64,000 nt of DNA from Mycogone perniciosa (Eukaryota; Ascomycota; Sordariomycetes; Hypocreales; Hypocreaceae): contig JAOALB010000083.1 in NCBI GenBank assembly GCA_025331125.1, positions 37,439-101,438 of the forward strand. The letters are read 5' to 3'. The notes beneath the pieces were generated by a model, which worked only from the letters and a program-made list of their open reading frames with translations, did no database searches and was not told the origin of the DNA. The stretch's first letter is position 1, and each line of letters begins with the position of its first letter. Both the position numbers and the translations under genes were made by a program. This document shows positions 1 to 12,039 of this stretch, piece after piece.

Positions 1-339
1 CACTTGCAAGACGAACAAAGCCAATCGTCAACATCACCCCAATTGCTTGAACTGTCAGCCAAGATACTCCAGAAATACAATATAAACCATCGGGCCCTGA
101 GTTTTCTGCAGCAACAGGTATCACAACTCACACTCACGTCTCCACCAAGCGTTTCGTGTTCCATAACGCCAGGATCATCTCATCACGACCAGCGGCTACG
201 TGCGACTCTACAGAGCGTCAGCCCCGACGCAAATACCGCCACCCCTGGGCAACAATGGCAAACCCTCGGGGGGAGGACGGAATCGAACACGATAGATTGG
301 GACAAGATCTTCTGGGGTCTGGATGCGCCCTTCATATAA
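1..339 (+). CDS. C-terminal fragment of a probable fungal transcription factor (5' end outside window)
   Basis: An open frame enters from the left edge and stops at 337-339. About 112 residues are visible: a helical stretch (residues 14-45), a low-complexity Ser/Thr/Pro/Gln-rich linker, and an acidic-aromatic ending (IDWDKIFWGLDAPFI). That layout is common at the tails of Zn2Cys6 or fungal-specific transcription factors, but no DNA-binding domain is visible. The identification is therefore an inference from composition and from its place about 1 kb from a PKS gene. If correct it could be the pathway regulator. It reads plus while the next two genes read minus, so they are tail to tail. Confidence 0.45.
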   Translation, partial: HLQDEQSQSSTSPQLLELSAKILQKYNINHRALSFLQQQVSQLTLTSPPSVSCSITPGSSHHDQRLRATLQSVSPDANTATPGQQWQTLGGRTESNTIDWDKIFWGLDAPFI

Positions 340-737
340 CACAGCAGTGACTAGACCACTTGCTTTCTAGTTGGTGTTTATTCAGAACTCTTTCTTGAGC
401 GTAATAACGGGCGAATTTTGTCTGTGGCTGGGGTTGGGGTTGAATGTTTGGGGGCGTGTAATCTGTTTGTAGGGTGCATTTGGCTTCCGTCACACAACTG
501 CTTTGAAATCGGATACAATACCATGAAATTTACTTTATTGCTCGTTCATGAATGCGGAATAAAAAATCTTTTGATCGGTAAGCTACCATTCATTGTGTCT
601 GGTTGAAGGGCGAAGGACCTACCTAGATACAATTCGAGAGAGTGAGAAAATTCCAACTATTTGGAGGTCGATGGACTTGATTTGGACTCCGTCGTTATCC
701 CTATGCTTTCGCCGGACAGTTAGTTAATGAGTAAAGA
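340..737. other. Intergenic spacer, nothing recognised
   Basis: Spacer of 398 bases between two convergent 3' ends. It presumably holds both 3' untranslated regions. No convincing ORF or repeat was seen. Confidence 0.5.
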
Positions 738-966
738 TCAATTGGTCTGCATTGGGCACCTTTTCGGCTTGGTATCGCCTGCTAGAGCATCGTTCGGGGC
801 AAAAACTGGTTGAAATGTGTAAAAGCCTGCGAACAGCCAACTACGGTCAGATAGTTCATGGACGAATGCTGTAAGTATGGATATAGTATTTTGTGTAGCA
901 CGAACCGCCGATGACACCGCAGAAGACGGTGAGCGCAATTGGTAGCGCCCTTTGGAATCCGCTCAT
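738..966 (-). CDS. Small single-helix membrane protein (49 aa, one intron)
   Basis: Two exons, 966-906 and 826-738, joined across a 79-nt intron (827-905; donor GTTCGT, acceptor GCAG; phase 1), give 49 residues. The start is the ATG at 966. Residues 7-28 form one hydrophobic segment (begins ALPIALTVF), followed by an aromatic patch (YTFQPVF) and a short polar tail. The splice turns two unrelated-looking frames into one coherent protein, which supports a real gene. Tiny single-helix proteins like this are often mitochondrial or ER components in fungi, but I do not recognise the family and assign no function. It sits 367 bases downstream of the PKS stop, on the same strand. Confidence 0.6.
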
Positions 967-1333
967 TGTGAGAATAGACAAATTGGCTTGACGGAACTTG
1001 ATGAACGGAAGGTCTGGGAGTGAGCCTGTGGGAGTGAGCCTGAATGAGTGAGCTTTAGTTATCCGGCTAGGCACATACTTAGGTAAGGGTTCTGCTAGTG
1101 TTTCTGCCCCGGCATTTAAACGCCCCATACTATCAGGCTGTGTCTCTTAACAGGATATATTAACCTCAAAACAGTAGAATAACTAAAGTCTGATTATTAC
1201 AACAAACATTACATGGCAATAGATGATGCCTTTTGTTTTCATCCATACTCCGAAACTTGCATGCCCTTTCCAAACAATTTTGAGACTGAAATGAAACAGA
1301 GAGCAGAAAATACGATAGTGTCCACCACTACTT
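967..1333. other. Spacer between PKS and small membrane protein gene
   Basis: Spacer of 367 bases, presumably PKS 3' UTR plus promoter of the 49-residue protein gene. Short direct repeats of GTGAGCCTG(T/A)(G/A) occur near 1020-1045. Nothing else was recognised. Confidence 0.45.
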
Positions 1334-4300
1334 CTATTTCCGCCTAGTCTGCGCCTTTCGTGCGATAGACATCCCGGCATTGTCAAACGTCGCTCCTCCC
1401 AAGATTTCAAACACAGGCATGTCCACGTCAAATACTTTGCCCACCCAATTTCGCAGGTCAATCGCCGACAGAGAATCGAGGCCATACGAGTGCATTGGAA
1501 TTTGCAGATCCAGAGCGTCTTCTGATGTGCCCAGAAGATGTGAGACACGCTGTGCGAGTGCCTCACTGGCTACCTCAGCAGCCTCCGTCAACGATCCAGC
1601 CGCTGCAAGTCTATCTGCCGCGTCTATTGTTTTCTTGCCCCGAGCCGCACAGGCATCGTCACCATCTCCCTCTAGGCCTGGCATGACGGGATAATGGTGC
1701 ATATGGCCCCAGAACGGCTGGTGCATCGTGGCGTGCGCCTCCTCGACGTGTCTCCAGTGCGAAATAGGTCGAATCCCCACCACAACCTGGCAATCTGCCG
1801 TGTTGTTTCCGAGCGAGGGGTTTGGGCCGCAGCACATGTCTAATAGTGCGCAGACGTCCTTCACATATGTGAGGGCGAATTTTTCAGAAAGCATTGTGCT
1901 CGCGATGTGATGCTTCTGTTGTCTGGCCTCCACGAGGTAACCCGCGTCAGGGATGGCGCCGAGGTTGAGAGCGACGGCACGCTCTCCCTGGGAAACACGG
2001 TAATGCGCCAAGGCATCTTCATATGTGTTACCAGCGTTGTACGCTGCCAGCGAGCCACTGCCAAGGATGCCCATCATGGATGATGTGAAGATGAAGAAGT
2101 CCAGGCCACTGGGCAATTCGGTATGGAGATTCCAGGATCCCCTGGTCTTTGGATCAATGGTGATCTTCCAGTCATTGAAGTCCATCTGTTGGAAGATACG
2201 TTCCTAGAAGCGAATGTCAGCTCCATGTCATTTAATTTTGGAAGACACAAGTCACGTACAGTCATAACCATTGAGGCTTGGATGCAACCTTTGATAGGGG
2301 GCAGCCTTTCAGAACAACTCGCGACAACGGATCTCAACAAAGTCCTATCGGTAATGTCACAGGCCGGGGCTTCGACATGAACTCCTTGGCATTTCAGCTC
2401 GGCTAGGATTTCGTGTGCTTCAGGTGTCCGGGGGCCAGACCGGCAGAGCAAGAGCAAGTAACGAGCTCCACGACGGGCAAGCCATCGTGCAATGCCTCGA
2501 CCCAGACCACCCAAACCACCGACAACCACGTATGTGGCCTCGGGATTCAGCATATACTTGGGTCGGTTCGCTATTCGAATCTGGGACAAGTTAGAACCCT
2601 TTCGGGGCTTCGAGCTAGGATAACTAGAGAGCATTCTTACATTGATAATATCTGAGTCGTCCAGGATGACGATAATAGTCTCCTTTGTATCCGCGTTTTG
2701 CAAGCGAGAGAAGGCACTTGTCAGGTCTGGCGCCGCATATGTGACGACATCCTGTCTTAGCTGCTCCAATGTTGGACCTTCCAAACTACCGACTGCATAG
2801 CGTAGACTTTCCCCTGTTGGAGGTCGAGACCCGGGTTGGATAAGATACAGGCAGATACTGGGCGGCACGCCATGCATTTGTTGAGCGTTGATTGATGCTG
2901 AAGGTCCTGCACGGAGCTCTATGTATCGGCCACCAGATCGTATACAGTTCATGGACAGCGAAGATGTGGAATCTGCATATGGTGAAAAGACGATGTCAAA
3001 TCTTTGTTTCCACTGCGACGCCACCATCGAGGGACCACTAAACCAAGACTTGGGCAGGACGTGGTCTTGTGAGATGCCCATCTTTTCCACGACCCAAGCA
3101 CTCTCCCGTTCACTAGAGGCTGTGGTCCAAATATCTGCGATACCTTGATTCATAAGGAGGCGGAGAGCAGCCTTCCCAACAGGACTGCTGCCGTCATGAA
3201 CTAAGACGGTGTCGCCACGTCTGACACGTCCGATCTCGATCAATGCATCATATGCGGCCACGGCAGAAGGCACAGCTCCACATGCGTCAGCGAAAGATAT
3301 TTCAGGAGGAATCTTAACCACTGATTTCGAAGATACGCGGACATGGGAGCGGAACGACTCGGATTGTGCAACAAGAACGCGGTCACCTGGACGGAATGCG
3401 GCCTCAGGGCCGGCATGAAGAACAACTCCAGCGCAATAATCGCCAAAAGATGTTTGTTCCTCATGGCCTTGGGCCGCGGCGCGTTCTCGAGATTGAAGAG
3501 ATACGGCTTTAACCATGATTTCCACAACATCTGCCTTTAGATCCTCAGATGGGGGAGGCAATTCAACATAGTAGGGGCCTTGCTCAAGCCCAGGAGGTGA
3601 TGCAGTGGACATTTCGAAGCGAGCTAGACCCAGGGGGGTCGAAACAACCTCATAGGGCATAAGCCTCGATTCCATATCCATCTTGAGGGTATGAGCCTCA
3701 ACAAGACGCCTAGTATGCAGTAGACCGTTGATCTCGACGTAATCCTGCTCATAAGGTTCTTGAATCTTCCTGGAGATCATTTCACGTGCGATCTTCCCCA
3801 AGAACGATGACTTTTTTGTTATCGAATCCGAGATGTCTAGAGCTACGGTGACTAGCTGTAGCTTATAGTGCTCGAATCGCAATGTTCGTGCCAGGCCATC
3901 CAGAAGTCCGTGGTCGGGCGAGGCATCCCGGCCACCACCACCAGATACCCAAAGCATCCGATTTGATGATTGGATCAGAGACTGTAGATGAGCCCATGTA
4001 GTCTCATCCAGGGAAGACAGGAATGAGGATGTCTCATAATCTAGAAGAATAATAATGAGGTCGTCTGCACTTCTTATGTCTGCATTTGCAACAACGGCCT
4101 CAAGATCTCGCACTTGTGGTGTTGTTCCGAAGATATCTGGCAAAGAAACCAGGGCCTTGGCGAGGGTCTTTTGCTTCTCAGAAGCTGGGTCGATGATAAT
4201 GTTTACTTCGCGACTCAGTTGCGGCTGTTTAGTGGGCGTTGCCGCTTCTCCAGTAAAGGCTGTAGATACGAGACAGCCCAGATGATGTGCAATATCATCG

Positions 4301-7300
4301 TCAAAATCTTGGAAGACAAGGTCTGTACCTGAGAACCCATTTTCTCTTAGGATACTGTCCCAGCCATCAGCACTAAGATTCGGTGACAGTGTGCGTTTGT
4401 CGTCAGTTCCAAGCCACCATCCAGGGAACAGCCCGAAGATGTATCCTGCCGTCCATCCATCTGGTCGAAGCAATTCGTGCATGATCAATTTGCCACCAGG
4501 TCTCAACGCTTTCCGAACGTTGCGCAAGGTCTTCCCGAGGTCAGAAGTAACGTGAAGCACGTTGTCAGCCACGACGACATCATAGGTTCCTTCATCGTAC
4601 CCTTGCTCGGCAAAGTCTCGCTCGACATCGAGAGTGCCGAACGTCATCTGAGATTGGAAGCGAGAAAACTCTTCTCGCACCTTTCCTAAGAAGGCAGAGG
4701 ACACATCAGTGAAATCATATCGACTGCACCGAAGAGTTTCTGCCGAGTCATACGACCCTGCGCTAAGTGCAAGAAGGAGATTCCGGGTTGCTGACGCAGT
4801 GCCACCACCCAGCTCGAGGATTTTCAAGCCTGGAGTTTGATGTGCTAGCAAGTCCATGTAACTTGCAACTTCAGAATTGTCTCTGTAGGTGGCCAGTTCT
4901 TCATAGTAGCTCTTGAGAAGACCGGTTTGCATCAGCAGGTCAAGAGGGGTGACTTCCCCCTTGAGCAGAGCCACGATGTTTGAGGCGACAGTCGCATAAA
5001 GACGACCTACGTGGTTCGTATTTGAGAGTCGCTCACTGAGTGCTTGGAAAGAGCTGCGCGCCTTTTCGATCCGGGAATGGGGTTGATCCCATCGCCTATC
5101 CCGACAGTTGTTGGTGATATGATACTGAGCCCAGTTCCAGTACTGCTTCTTCCATGGCTCTTGGCCATCCAGTATACTGGCATCAATCGAACTGGTAAGC
5201 TGCTCAAGGGATACCAATGTAAGGCATTCTAAATCGCGGTAAAATTCAGACAAGTCTTGCTCAATCGGGTGCAGGTTATCCAGGAGCAAGCACGTCTCCT
5301 GAGGGCTAAGCTTGCTGAGAGCCGGTTTGTAATCGATTTTCATGCAAAATTGTTTTGGGTCTGGGAGAGACGAGAGTTCCCGCGAAGGTGGAGGAACTGA
5401 ACTGACGTTTGTCACTTCAACATCCTCGTACCACAACCGAACCTCTCTCGAGGAGCCGCTATCCAAAGCTCCGCCATTGAAGGAGAATCCACGCTTCGTA
5501 GCGTTGGTAATGACCGTGCAGGCTGCCACCGTCTCGTTCTCCGGCACACTCAGGCCTGTATTTGAAACCCAGAGACAACCAATGCGTGTCGGAATGCAGG
5601 TGGCCATTGGCCGAGTTCCCCCGGACGTGAAGGCCGTAAAGCAAAGATGCAGCATGGCATCCAGAGATGCAGGATGAACAACATGCGGTTCCGGAGTTGA
5701 GCTGAACAGTTTTACTTCAGCAATGGCCAACTTCGTTTGCTGATTGCATCGTTGTTGCTGGGCAGCTTGAAAGGCAGGGCCGTAGCCATAGCCGGACTCT
5801 TTCAAGAAGCTGTACATGTACCTGGAATCCACAGGTGTACCGCATTGGAAGAATATGCTTGAGAACTGTGTGGAAATGTCTTTGCGTTGCGAAAGTATTT
5901 TTGCCTTCGTCCACTGATCTGACGCTTCTGTGAGTTCCACAGAGATGCAGCCACGGCAGTTAAGTCGCCAATCATCATGAGTATAGCTCCGAATAACGAA
6001 TTCGAAAGCTGGGCCGCCTCGAGGTTGTGGCTTGATTTCACGCAGAGACGTTTGAACTTCCAAGACGCCAGCGCTGGAAGTCAAATCCATGGGACCGTCT
6101 ATGGTCACGTCACGAAGCGTATAGCCATCGATGTCGCCGGCTGGGCTAGCGAGTTGCTTTGCTGCTTCTATCGCCATTACTAGCATACCTGCTCCCGGAT
6201 ATAAAATTGTACCAGTGACAACATGTTGTTCTGCCCAGTGCATTTCTGTAAGGCGGATGAAATGCCGCCAGCGGGCATCAGAGGGGTTCCAATCTCTGGA
6301 GCGGACACCCAGAAGCTCTGAAGGTGCATGTTCCCTAAGTCTATAGTTTCGACTGAGTCTGCTTTCATGCCAGTACTTTTGTGAATGATCAAAAGGGTAT
6401 TCGGGCAGATCAGTAAGCAAGGACCGCGAGATGTGATCCTCACCCTGGGGCTCGTTGACAATCCTCAAGTTCAACGGTGACCCCATGCAGTGCAGCTCGC
6501 CGACGGCGCGAAGCATAGTATCCATGGCCGACTGGCCTCTCCTCAGGACAGAGCTGTACCCGATAGACTTTCCTCGCGGGCTGGCACGAAGGATATCTCG
6601 GAGCGGCCCTTGGAGTGCTGCATGCGGTCCAACTTCCAACAGGTGGTCTACTACAGACACCAAGATATGGCTTCTGTCAATCTTCTTGACAAAGTCTGTA
6701 GGTGACTGAGCACACATTGCAGAAACGGCTTGTGAGAACTGAACTGTTGATACCATGTTATCGACCCAATATGACGCATCCATAAGGCGATTTGCGGCGA
6801 CTCGCTCTCCTGTGACACTAGATGTCATGGGAACGGTCATCTTGATATCGCGAGGCCTGGACAAGGATTCGATCATCGACGTGTACTTGGCAGAAATGGC
6901 CTGCATTTGCTGCGAATGATATGCCAATGCTACGCGAAGCTTGCTTGCAAAGACCTTTCGTTCATCCAATTTCTCCTTCAGGAGGTCTATTAGATGGTCC
7001 TCTCCGGAAATGGTCACATTGACTGGACTATTAATGCAGGCAATGGAAACACCAAATGAAGTGTTCTCTTGGTCGATTGTGGCGATCAAGTCTCTGGCGT
7101 CAGCTTCCGATAGTCCCACAGACATCATGGCGCCCTGAGGCTTGGAAGTCGCAGACTCTGATAATTCTGCAGAACAGAGTCCTCTGAAGTAGGCTACTTT
7201 CCATGCGGATTCGCGAGACAGACAACCAGCAGCATAAGCAGCTGCAATCTCGCCCGATGAGTGTCCGACCACAGCAGATGGCCATACTCCGAACCTCCTC

Positions 7301-9962
7301 AATAGGTTCACGAGTGCCACCTGTAAGATGGTGCAGAGAGCCTGACTGAACTCGGCTCTATCGATATTTGAGTCTTGCTCCGACTTTAACAACTCGTCTG
7401 TTTGGGGTCAGCACGTTTGCCACTGTGAAACATGTATCTTGGCATCTGAATCTTACCTGTCACCGACCAACTGCAACCCAGCTTCTCAAGGAATTCCTCA
7501 GCGTGAACCAATTCTTCCTTGAATGAGGAGTAGCATAGCAACTCACGCCCCATGGCAAACCATTGGGCTCCCTGTCCGCTGAATATGAAACCAATACGAG
7601 GTGGCTCCGGGCGTACCCGAATGGGGGGCGACATCAGCGGTTGCAAGTCATTCAGACCCTCTGGGGATGTCAAGAGTGCGAACGATCTCCATGGGAGGCG
7701 GCTTCGATGACTATCCAAAGTGTAGGCCAGATTGTTGAGGAAAGTCTCGTCATTCGCAGACCTGTCGGCGTCATACCAGTCTTGGTATGATTCTACAACT
7801 CTAGCAATGCCGTTCTTGTCCGCAGTTGACCAAATAAGCAGCCTTGGCATCGCATCTTGTACCGAAAGCGGTTCATGCACAAGGTATGGATCATGTATTT
7901 CATCAAGACTGAGAGTGATCTGCTGGGGCGACGGGACTGTGCAGTGTTTTCCCGGCAGTGATCTTAGCCGCAAGTAATTGTAGGCGTCGTCAAGGATAAC
8001 GTGAGAGTTGGCACCTCCATACCCAAAAGAGTTGATGGAGGCTCTGCGCAGACCCGAGGTGGGCCACGGCTGAGCCTCTTCGGGAAACTGAAGCAACAAT
8101 AACGTTAGTCCACTCCATAGCTGCCGATGCACATGTTTCAAAAGTCATGCAGCCCTGGAATCTCTCCAAGCCCATTGGCTTATCTCGTGCCCAACTCCAC
8201 CTTGGACCTCGCTGGATACCATCGAGCCAACAGCCCGATAATGCAGGGGATCTGTTTGAACTTACTTTGATCCTTAGGAAATGGGTATCAATCTTTGGGT
8301 TGGCCTTTTCAAAGTTGGTATTAGGCGGAATTATTCCCTTCTCCAACACCAGGATGGCTTTGATGAGACCCGCGAGACCGCTTGTCCCTTCCAGATGGCC
8401 GATGTTCGACTTCATAGCGCCCCTATATCTGAAGTTTAGCAATTTCCTGGCCATGGATGCAAGGCATTGGGACTTACACATAGAGGGGGTCTTCAGGAGA
8501 ACGGTACTTTTGAAACGCCATTCCAATTGCCTGCGCCTCCCTGGGGTCACCCATTGGGGTACCAGTTCCATGGGCCTCAAAGAAACGGGTGTGCGCCATC
8601 GATAGTCCTGCTTTTCGATAGGTTTCCCGGATCAAGCGTTCCTGGGCTTCACGGCTAGGTTGCGTGATTCCTGGTGTTTTCCCGTCTTCGTTCGAGCCTG
8701 TTGATCGGATTACTGCACGAATGGTGTTGCCGTCACGGATGGCATCTGATAGTCTCTTTAGGACTACCACCCCAATTCCTTCTCCTCGAGCATACCCATT
8801 TGCTCGGTGGTCGAATGAGTGACACCGGCTATCAGGAGACAGGAAGTTGAGATTGGACATCCAGACATAAGGCTCGGGCGAGTTGGCCAAATTGGCGCCA
8901 GCAACCATGGCCTAGAGTCCCAATTCTTGGTGAGTGACCTCTTATCAAAATACTAACGAAGGGTTGTGGGGGTGTACCATCTGGCAAGATCCATTCCGCA
9001 ACGCCTGACAGGCAATATCCACAGCTATGGCAGAGCTCGAGCATGCTGAGTCGAGACCTATGCTAGGGCCATGGAGGTTGAAAAACCAACTGATTCTGTT
9101 TGCGAGCATGCTAAGGCCAAAGCCCACGGCAGCGTATGTTGGGGGGAACTCGGCGTCCCGGGTCAGCTGGAGCATGTAGTCCAACCCGAAAGACCCGGTA
9201 TATACGCCAGTTGAAGAACCCGATATGCTCTCCATTGGTATACCGGCTATCGATGACGCTATCATCAGCCAAGATCCCATGCCTAAGAGCCTGTACACCG
9301 CAACTTACCGTTCTCGAGGGCACCATAAGCTGCCTCCAAAAGCCATCTCTGCATTGGATCCATTGATGCAGCCTCCGTAGGCGAGATTGAGAAGAAGTCG
9401 GCATCAAACACAGCCAAGTCGTCTTTGAGGAAGTGTCCGCCTCTTAGGGGTAACTAGTATTTGATCAGCTCGATGTTTTCTGTAGCTGAATTGGTTCAGG
9501 GCTAACCGTGTTCAGTCTGCTGTTTTTTTGGTAGAAGCCATCTGGATTAGCCCGTCCAGCGGGGAATTCGGTCATTGCGCAACGTCTTTCCATCATCATC
9601 TTCCAGAGGCCTTCAGGAGACGTTGCATCTTGTGGAAACTTGATAGAGAAGCCACAAATGACGACGGGATCCATATCGTCACCGTCCAACTCAGCATCCA
9701 ACATGACATCTTCGATATCGCTCACACTCGTGATTGAGTCCTCGTTCCATATTGAGGATGTATCCGCTCCCTTGAAGGGCGAGTGACTGGCACTGTCTGT
9801 TGGCGAGCTTGGATACATGATGGTGGTGGTGTCTGGCGAACATGCTGGAACCGTGAGCGTCAGCATTTTTTTGGTTGTTGATGTTGTTGCTGTTGTTGTT
9901 GTTGCTGCTGCCGTTGCTGTTGTTGCTGTTTTCATATGGCCAGGGTTAGCAGCCCATTTCAA
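1334..9962 (-). CDS. Highly reducing type I polyketide synthase (KS-AT-DH-MT-psiER-KR-ACP)
   Basis: Nine exons: 9962-9507, 9453-9309, 9246-8978, 8911-8478, 8422-8266, 8087-7457, 7397-2641, 2580-2260, 2203-1334. All junctions keep phase and give about 2,679 residues. Domains: KS from about 98 (DSACSSS, Cys ~269; EAHGTGT; KSNIGHLEG); AT from about 650 (GHSSGE, Ser ~744); DH with HxxxGxxxxP (His ~1089) and LDAMLH (Asp ~1277); C-methyltransferase with LELGGGT (~1558); ER about 1965-2220; KR with VVGGLGGLG (~2300), catalytic Ser ~2432 and Tyr ~2445 (YNAGN); ACP with GLDSLS (Ser ~2634). There is no thioesterase or reductase, so release must occur in trans. The ER site reads HDGSSPVG where active enzymes have HAAAGGVG, so ER is probably inactive. 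The start is uncertain: Met at 9962 precedes a Thr/Ala tract from a trinucleotide repeat, and Mets at about residues 33 and 49 are alternatives. Product unknown. Confidence 0.93.
2581..2640 (-). other. Probable in-frame 60-nt intron in the PKS ER-KR linker
   Basis: On the minus strand this stretch starts GTAAGA, contains CTAAC near its end and finishes CCCAG. It is a multiple of three with no stop codon, so an ORF call reads through it as 20 Arg/Ser/Lys-rich residues between IILDDSDIIN and IRIANRP. Removing it gives the usual short lead into the KR Rossmann fold. The splice signals are visible; actual splicing is inferred. Confidence 0.7.
9862..9932 (-). repeat. Degenerate CAA/CAG-type trinucleotide tract at the PKS 5' end
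   Basis: On the minus strand this is a run of ACA/GCA triplets that reads as a Thr/Ala tract in the PKS frame and as poly-Gln in another. It lies between the first in-frame Met and the next (MLTLTVP). It could be coding or 5' UTR, depending on which Met is used. Confidence 0.7.
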
Positions 9963-10092
9963 CGTGGCTAGAAGGCGAATATTATACTATCACGAGTAAA
10001 TAAAGAATAAATAAAGCGAATAATAGTTTACACTCGGGGAAACACACACGAGTCACCGCCAAGTGCACCTCGGTCGAGATATTAGAGGAGTT

Positions 10093-10114
10093 TGCCGAAG
10101 CGAACGACTCGGCA
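10093..10114. promoter_or_regulatory. Inverted repeat TGCCGA-N10-TCGGCA (candidate Zn2Cys6 site)
   Basis: A perfect 6-bp inverted repeat with a 10-bp spacer, carrying CCG and CGG triplets, lies about 130 bases upstream of the first PKS Met. Paired CGG/CCG triplets at fixed spacing are the classical target of binuclear-zinc fungal activators. Only the repeat is seen; binding is inferred. Confidence 0.45.
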
Positions 10115-11300
10115 TTAGGACCTATAAGTGACTTGGGTGATACATCAACGGATACATCAGGAACCCGCAACCCCCTCGTGGAAGCAGGCACACTTTAGCA
10201 GCAGGGTGCTATTATGTATTTAGTTGAAATAGGGAAAACCGATCAAGGCACTGGTGTCTATAGATTAGTTTGCATATACGTTCGTCTAAGCAGGGTGTCG
10301 AGTACGAAGTACTACTGGGAACAGCTCAGCTAGCCTGGCTATCGATTTATTGGAACTACTACGGAGTAGGGCGTCTCCATTCACAGCCGTTTTGGCTGGG
10401 AAGTCCGAGGGCAGCTCCGGGTTTCTGTTGTCCAAGTGGCTCGGGTGGATACAGACTAGCCGTCCCAATTTGATGGCATGATTGTAGTTGCAGATGGTCA
10501 ATTGGAGGTACTGGAGACTTTGAGACGGCGCGGTTGGATGCTTCTGATTCTCTGACAAACAGATAGGCAGCCCTGAGGCAGTTTGGCGACGAACGTCTGT
10601 AGGATGCATCCTTTTGTCCAGCCAACCATAATACCACCCATTGCACCCATTATAGGTATTGTATGCAGGCCATTATGGTCACTGGGACTCCGTACTTAGC
10701 ATCGTGTGCTACGCGATGGGGTGATAAACCTGGCAAGTATGTCGGCTATGAGATTTTAGCAGCATCCAACTCAGCACTATGTGCAAGTACTCGTAGTACT
10801 CGTAGTAGTACCAAGAACCCGGGTGGCAATGACATGGCTTTGAATGTCCCCTACGAGTATGAGTCGGTCAAATACTTTCCATCGAGTCCTCTTGTACGAG
10901 TAGCAGATCAAGCTGTGTACTCCGTACTTCGTACATTCATATCACGGCCTGACCCCCATGCCGCGGCCTCATTTGTCCGTACTCCATTCATCCAAGCCAG
11001 CACCGCCCGTCAAAGCCCCAGGTGCTCCGTACATGCCCCATTCCATACGCAGGACTTGCTTCAGTTGCGTCTCTGGGCATAGTTGCCGAGAGGATCGAGA
11101 CCTCCGTGATCACCGTCTAGGGAGTAGGTATGGGGAACGAAGAACCGTCTGCATTCTAGCTCATCTCATCACCGTTGAAGGATGGGTTGGGCTTGAAGAG
11201 GATTGGCCGGTTCCTGGAGTGGCTTGCAAAAGCCGGAAAGCCATCTCTACGAAGTACGGGGATCCGATTGACGACGCCACTCAGAAACATACCGCTGGGG

Positions 11301-11340
11301 GTACTCCGTACGGAGTACGAAGTACTCGTAGGTACGAGTA
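11301..11340. repeat. Compound palindrome (GTACTCCGTACGGAGTAC plus TACGAAGTA / TACTCGTA)
   Basis: Bases 11301-11318 are a perfect 18-bp palindrome, followed by overlapping GAAGTAC and CGTAGGTACGAGTA units. This is the clearest member of the element family scattered through the window's spacers. Confidence 0.8.
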
Positions 11341-12039
11341 AGATGGGGTTTCAGGAACCTGTATGGCTACCCTGAAGAAACTGCCAATAGCCTTATATTT
11401 TATATCGGAAACGTCTAAAATCTGACGTCGCTCTTTGTTTTTCTTCTTCTTCTTTGTTTTTCGATTTTGCCTGGAGAGGCTTCTTGTGATTGATCCCCGG
11501 TTGGAATGGCATTCTCACCGCGAATCCTTCAAATCCGTAGCTGAACAAGCCTCCAGGTCTCGATTCGAATGTTAGCAAGTCTACGAATATAGTAGAACGC
11601 CACCTTGGCGCCGTTAGTCCGCTCAGTGCGGAATGGCCCGGTTTACTAGCATTGGTATGTACTCCACAAACGGGTCCTAGTAGGTACATACGAGTACTCC
11701 GCAATGGGTGGGCGGCGCTTACTCGTACATGCTAGTACGAGTACGTACACAGGCGTCAGGGGTATACATCTTCCGGCGTTAATATGACATTGACTGTACT
11801 CGTAACTATGGGTATCAGTGAGTGCAACTTACTCTGACGAGTACCTAGTATTATCACCACCCCGCGGATAGAAGTGATACATATGTACTCGTACTACTCG
11901 CACGAGTATGCCATGCACTTCAATCTCGGAACCGTTGAGCTATTACGGGCATGTACCCGCTACTTCTGGCAAGTGCTAGTCGTACATGTGTTTTCTTCGT
12001 ACGGAGTACTCGTAGATCATATCAGCCTTCCTCTTCTCG

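Larger units (their letters stand above)
9963..12039. other. Long spacer with PKS promoter and palindromic repeats
   Basis: About 2.1 kb without a convincing gene; the ORFs present are short, overlap in several frames and resemble nothing. The first 200 bases act as PKS promoter and hold the inverted repeat at 10093-10114. From about 10,290 onward the spacer is studded with TACGAGTA, GTACTCCGTAC and TACGAAGTAC elements, densest at 10,780-10,820, 10,895-10,935, 11,300-11,340 and 11,680-11,745. Confidence 0.6.

Noticed and set aside
8088..8265. Extra coding exon inside the longest 5'-half PKS intron
   Set aside because: The frame is open but the residues do not match the KS-AT linker, while direct splicing gives IK-FPEEAQPWP, the expected family pattern.
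10663..11341. Overlapping plus-strand ORFs in the PKS-hydrolase spacer
   Set aside because: They are built from the repeated palindromic units and overlap in two frames; no protein character.
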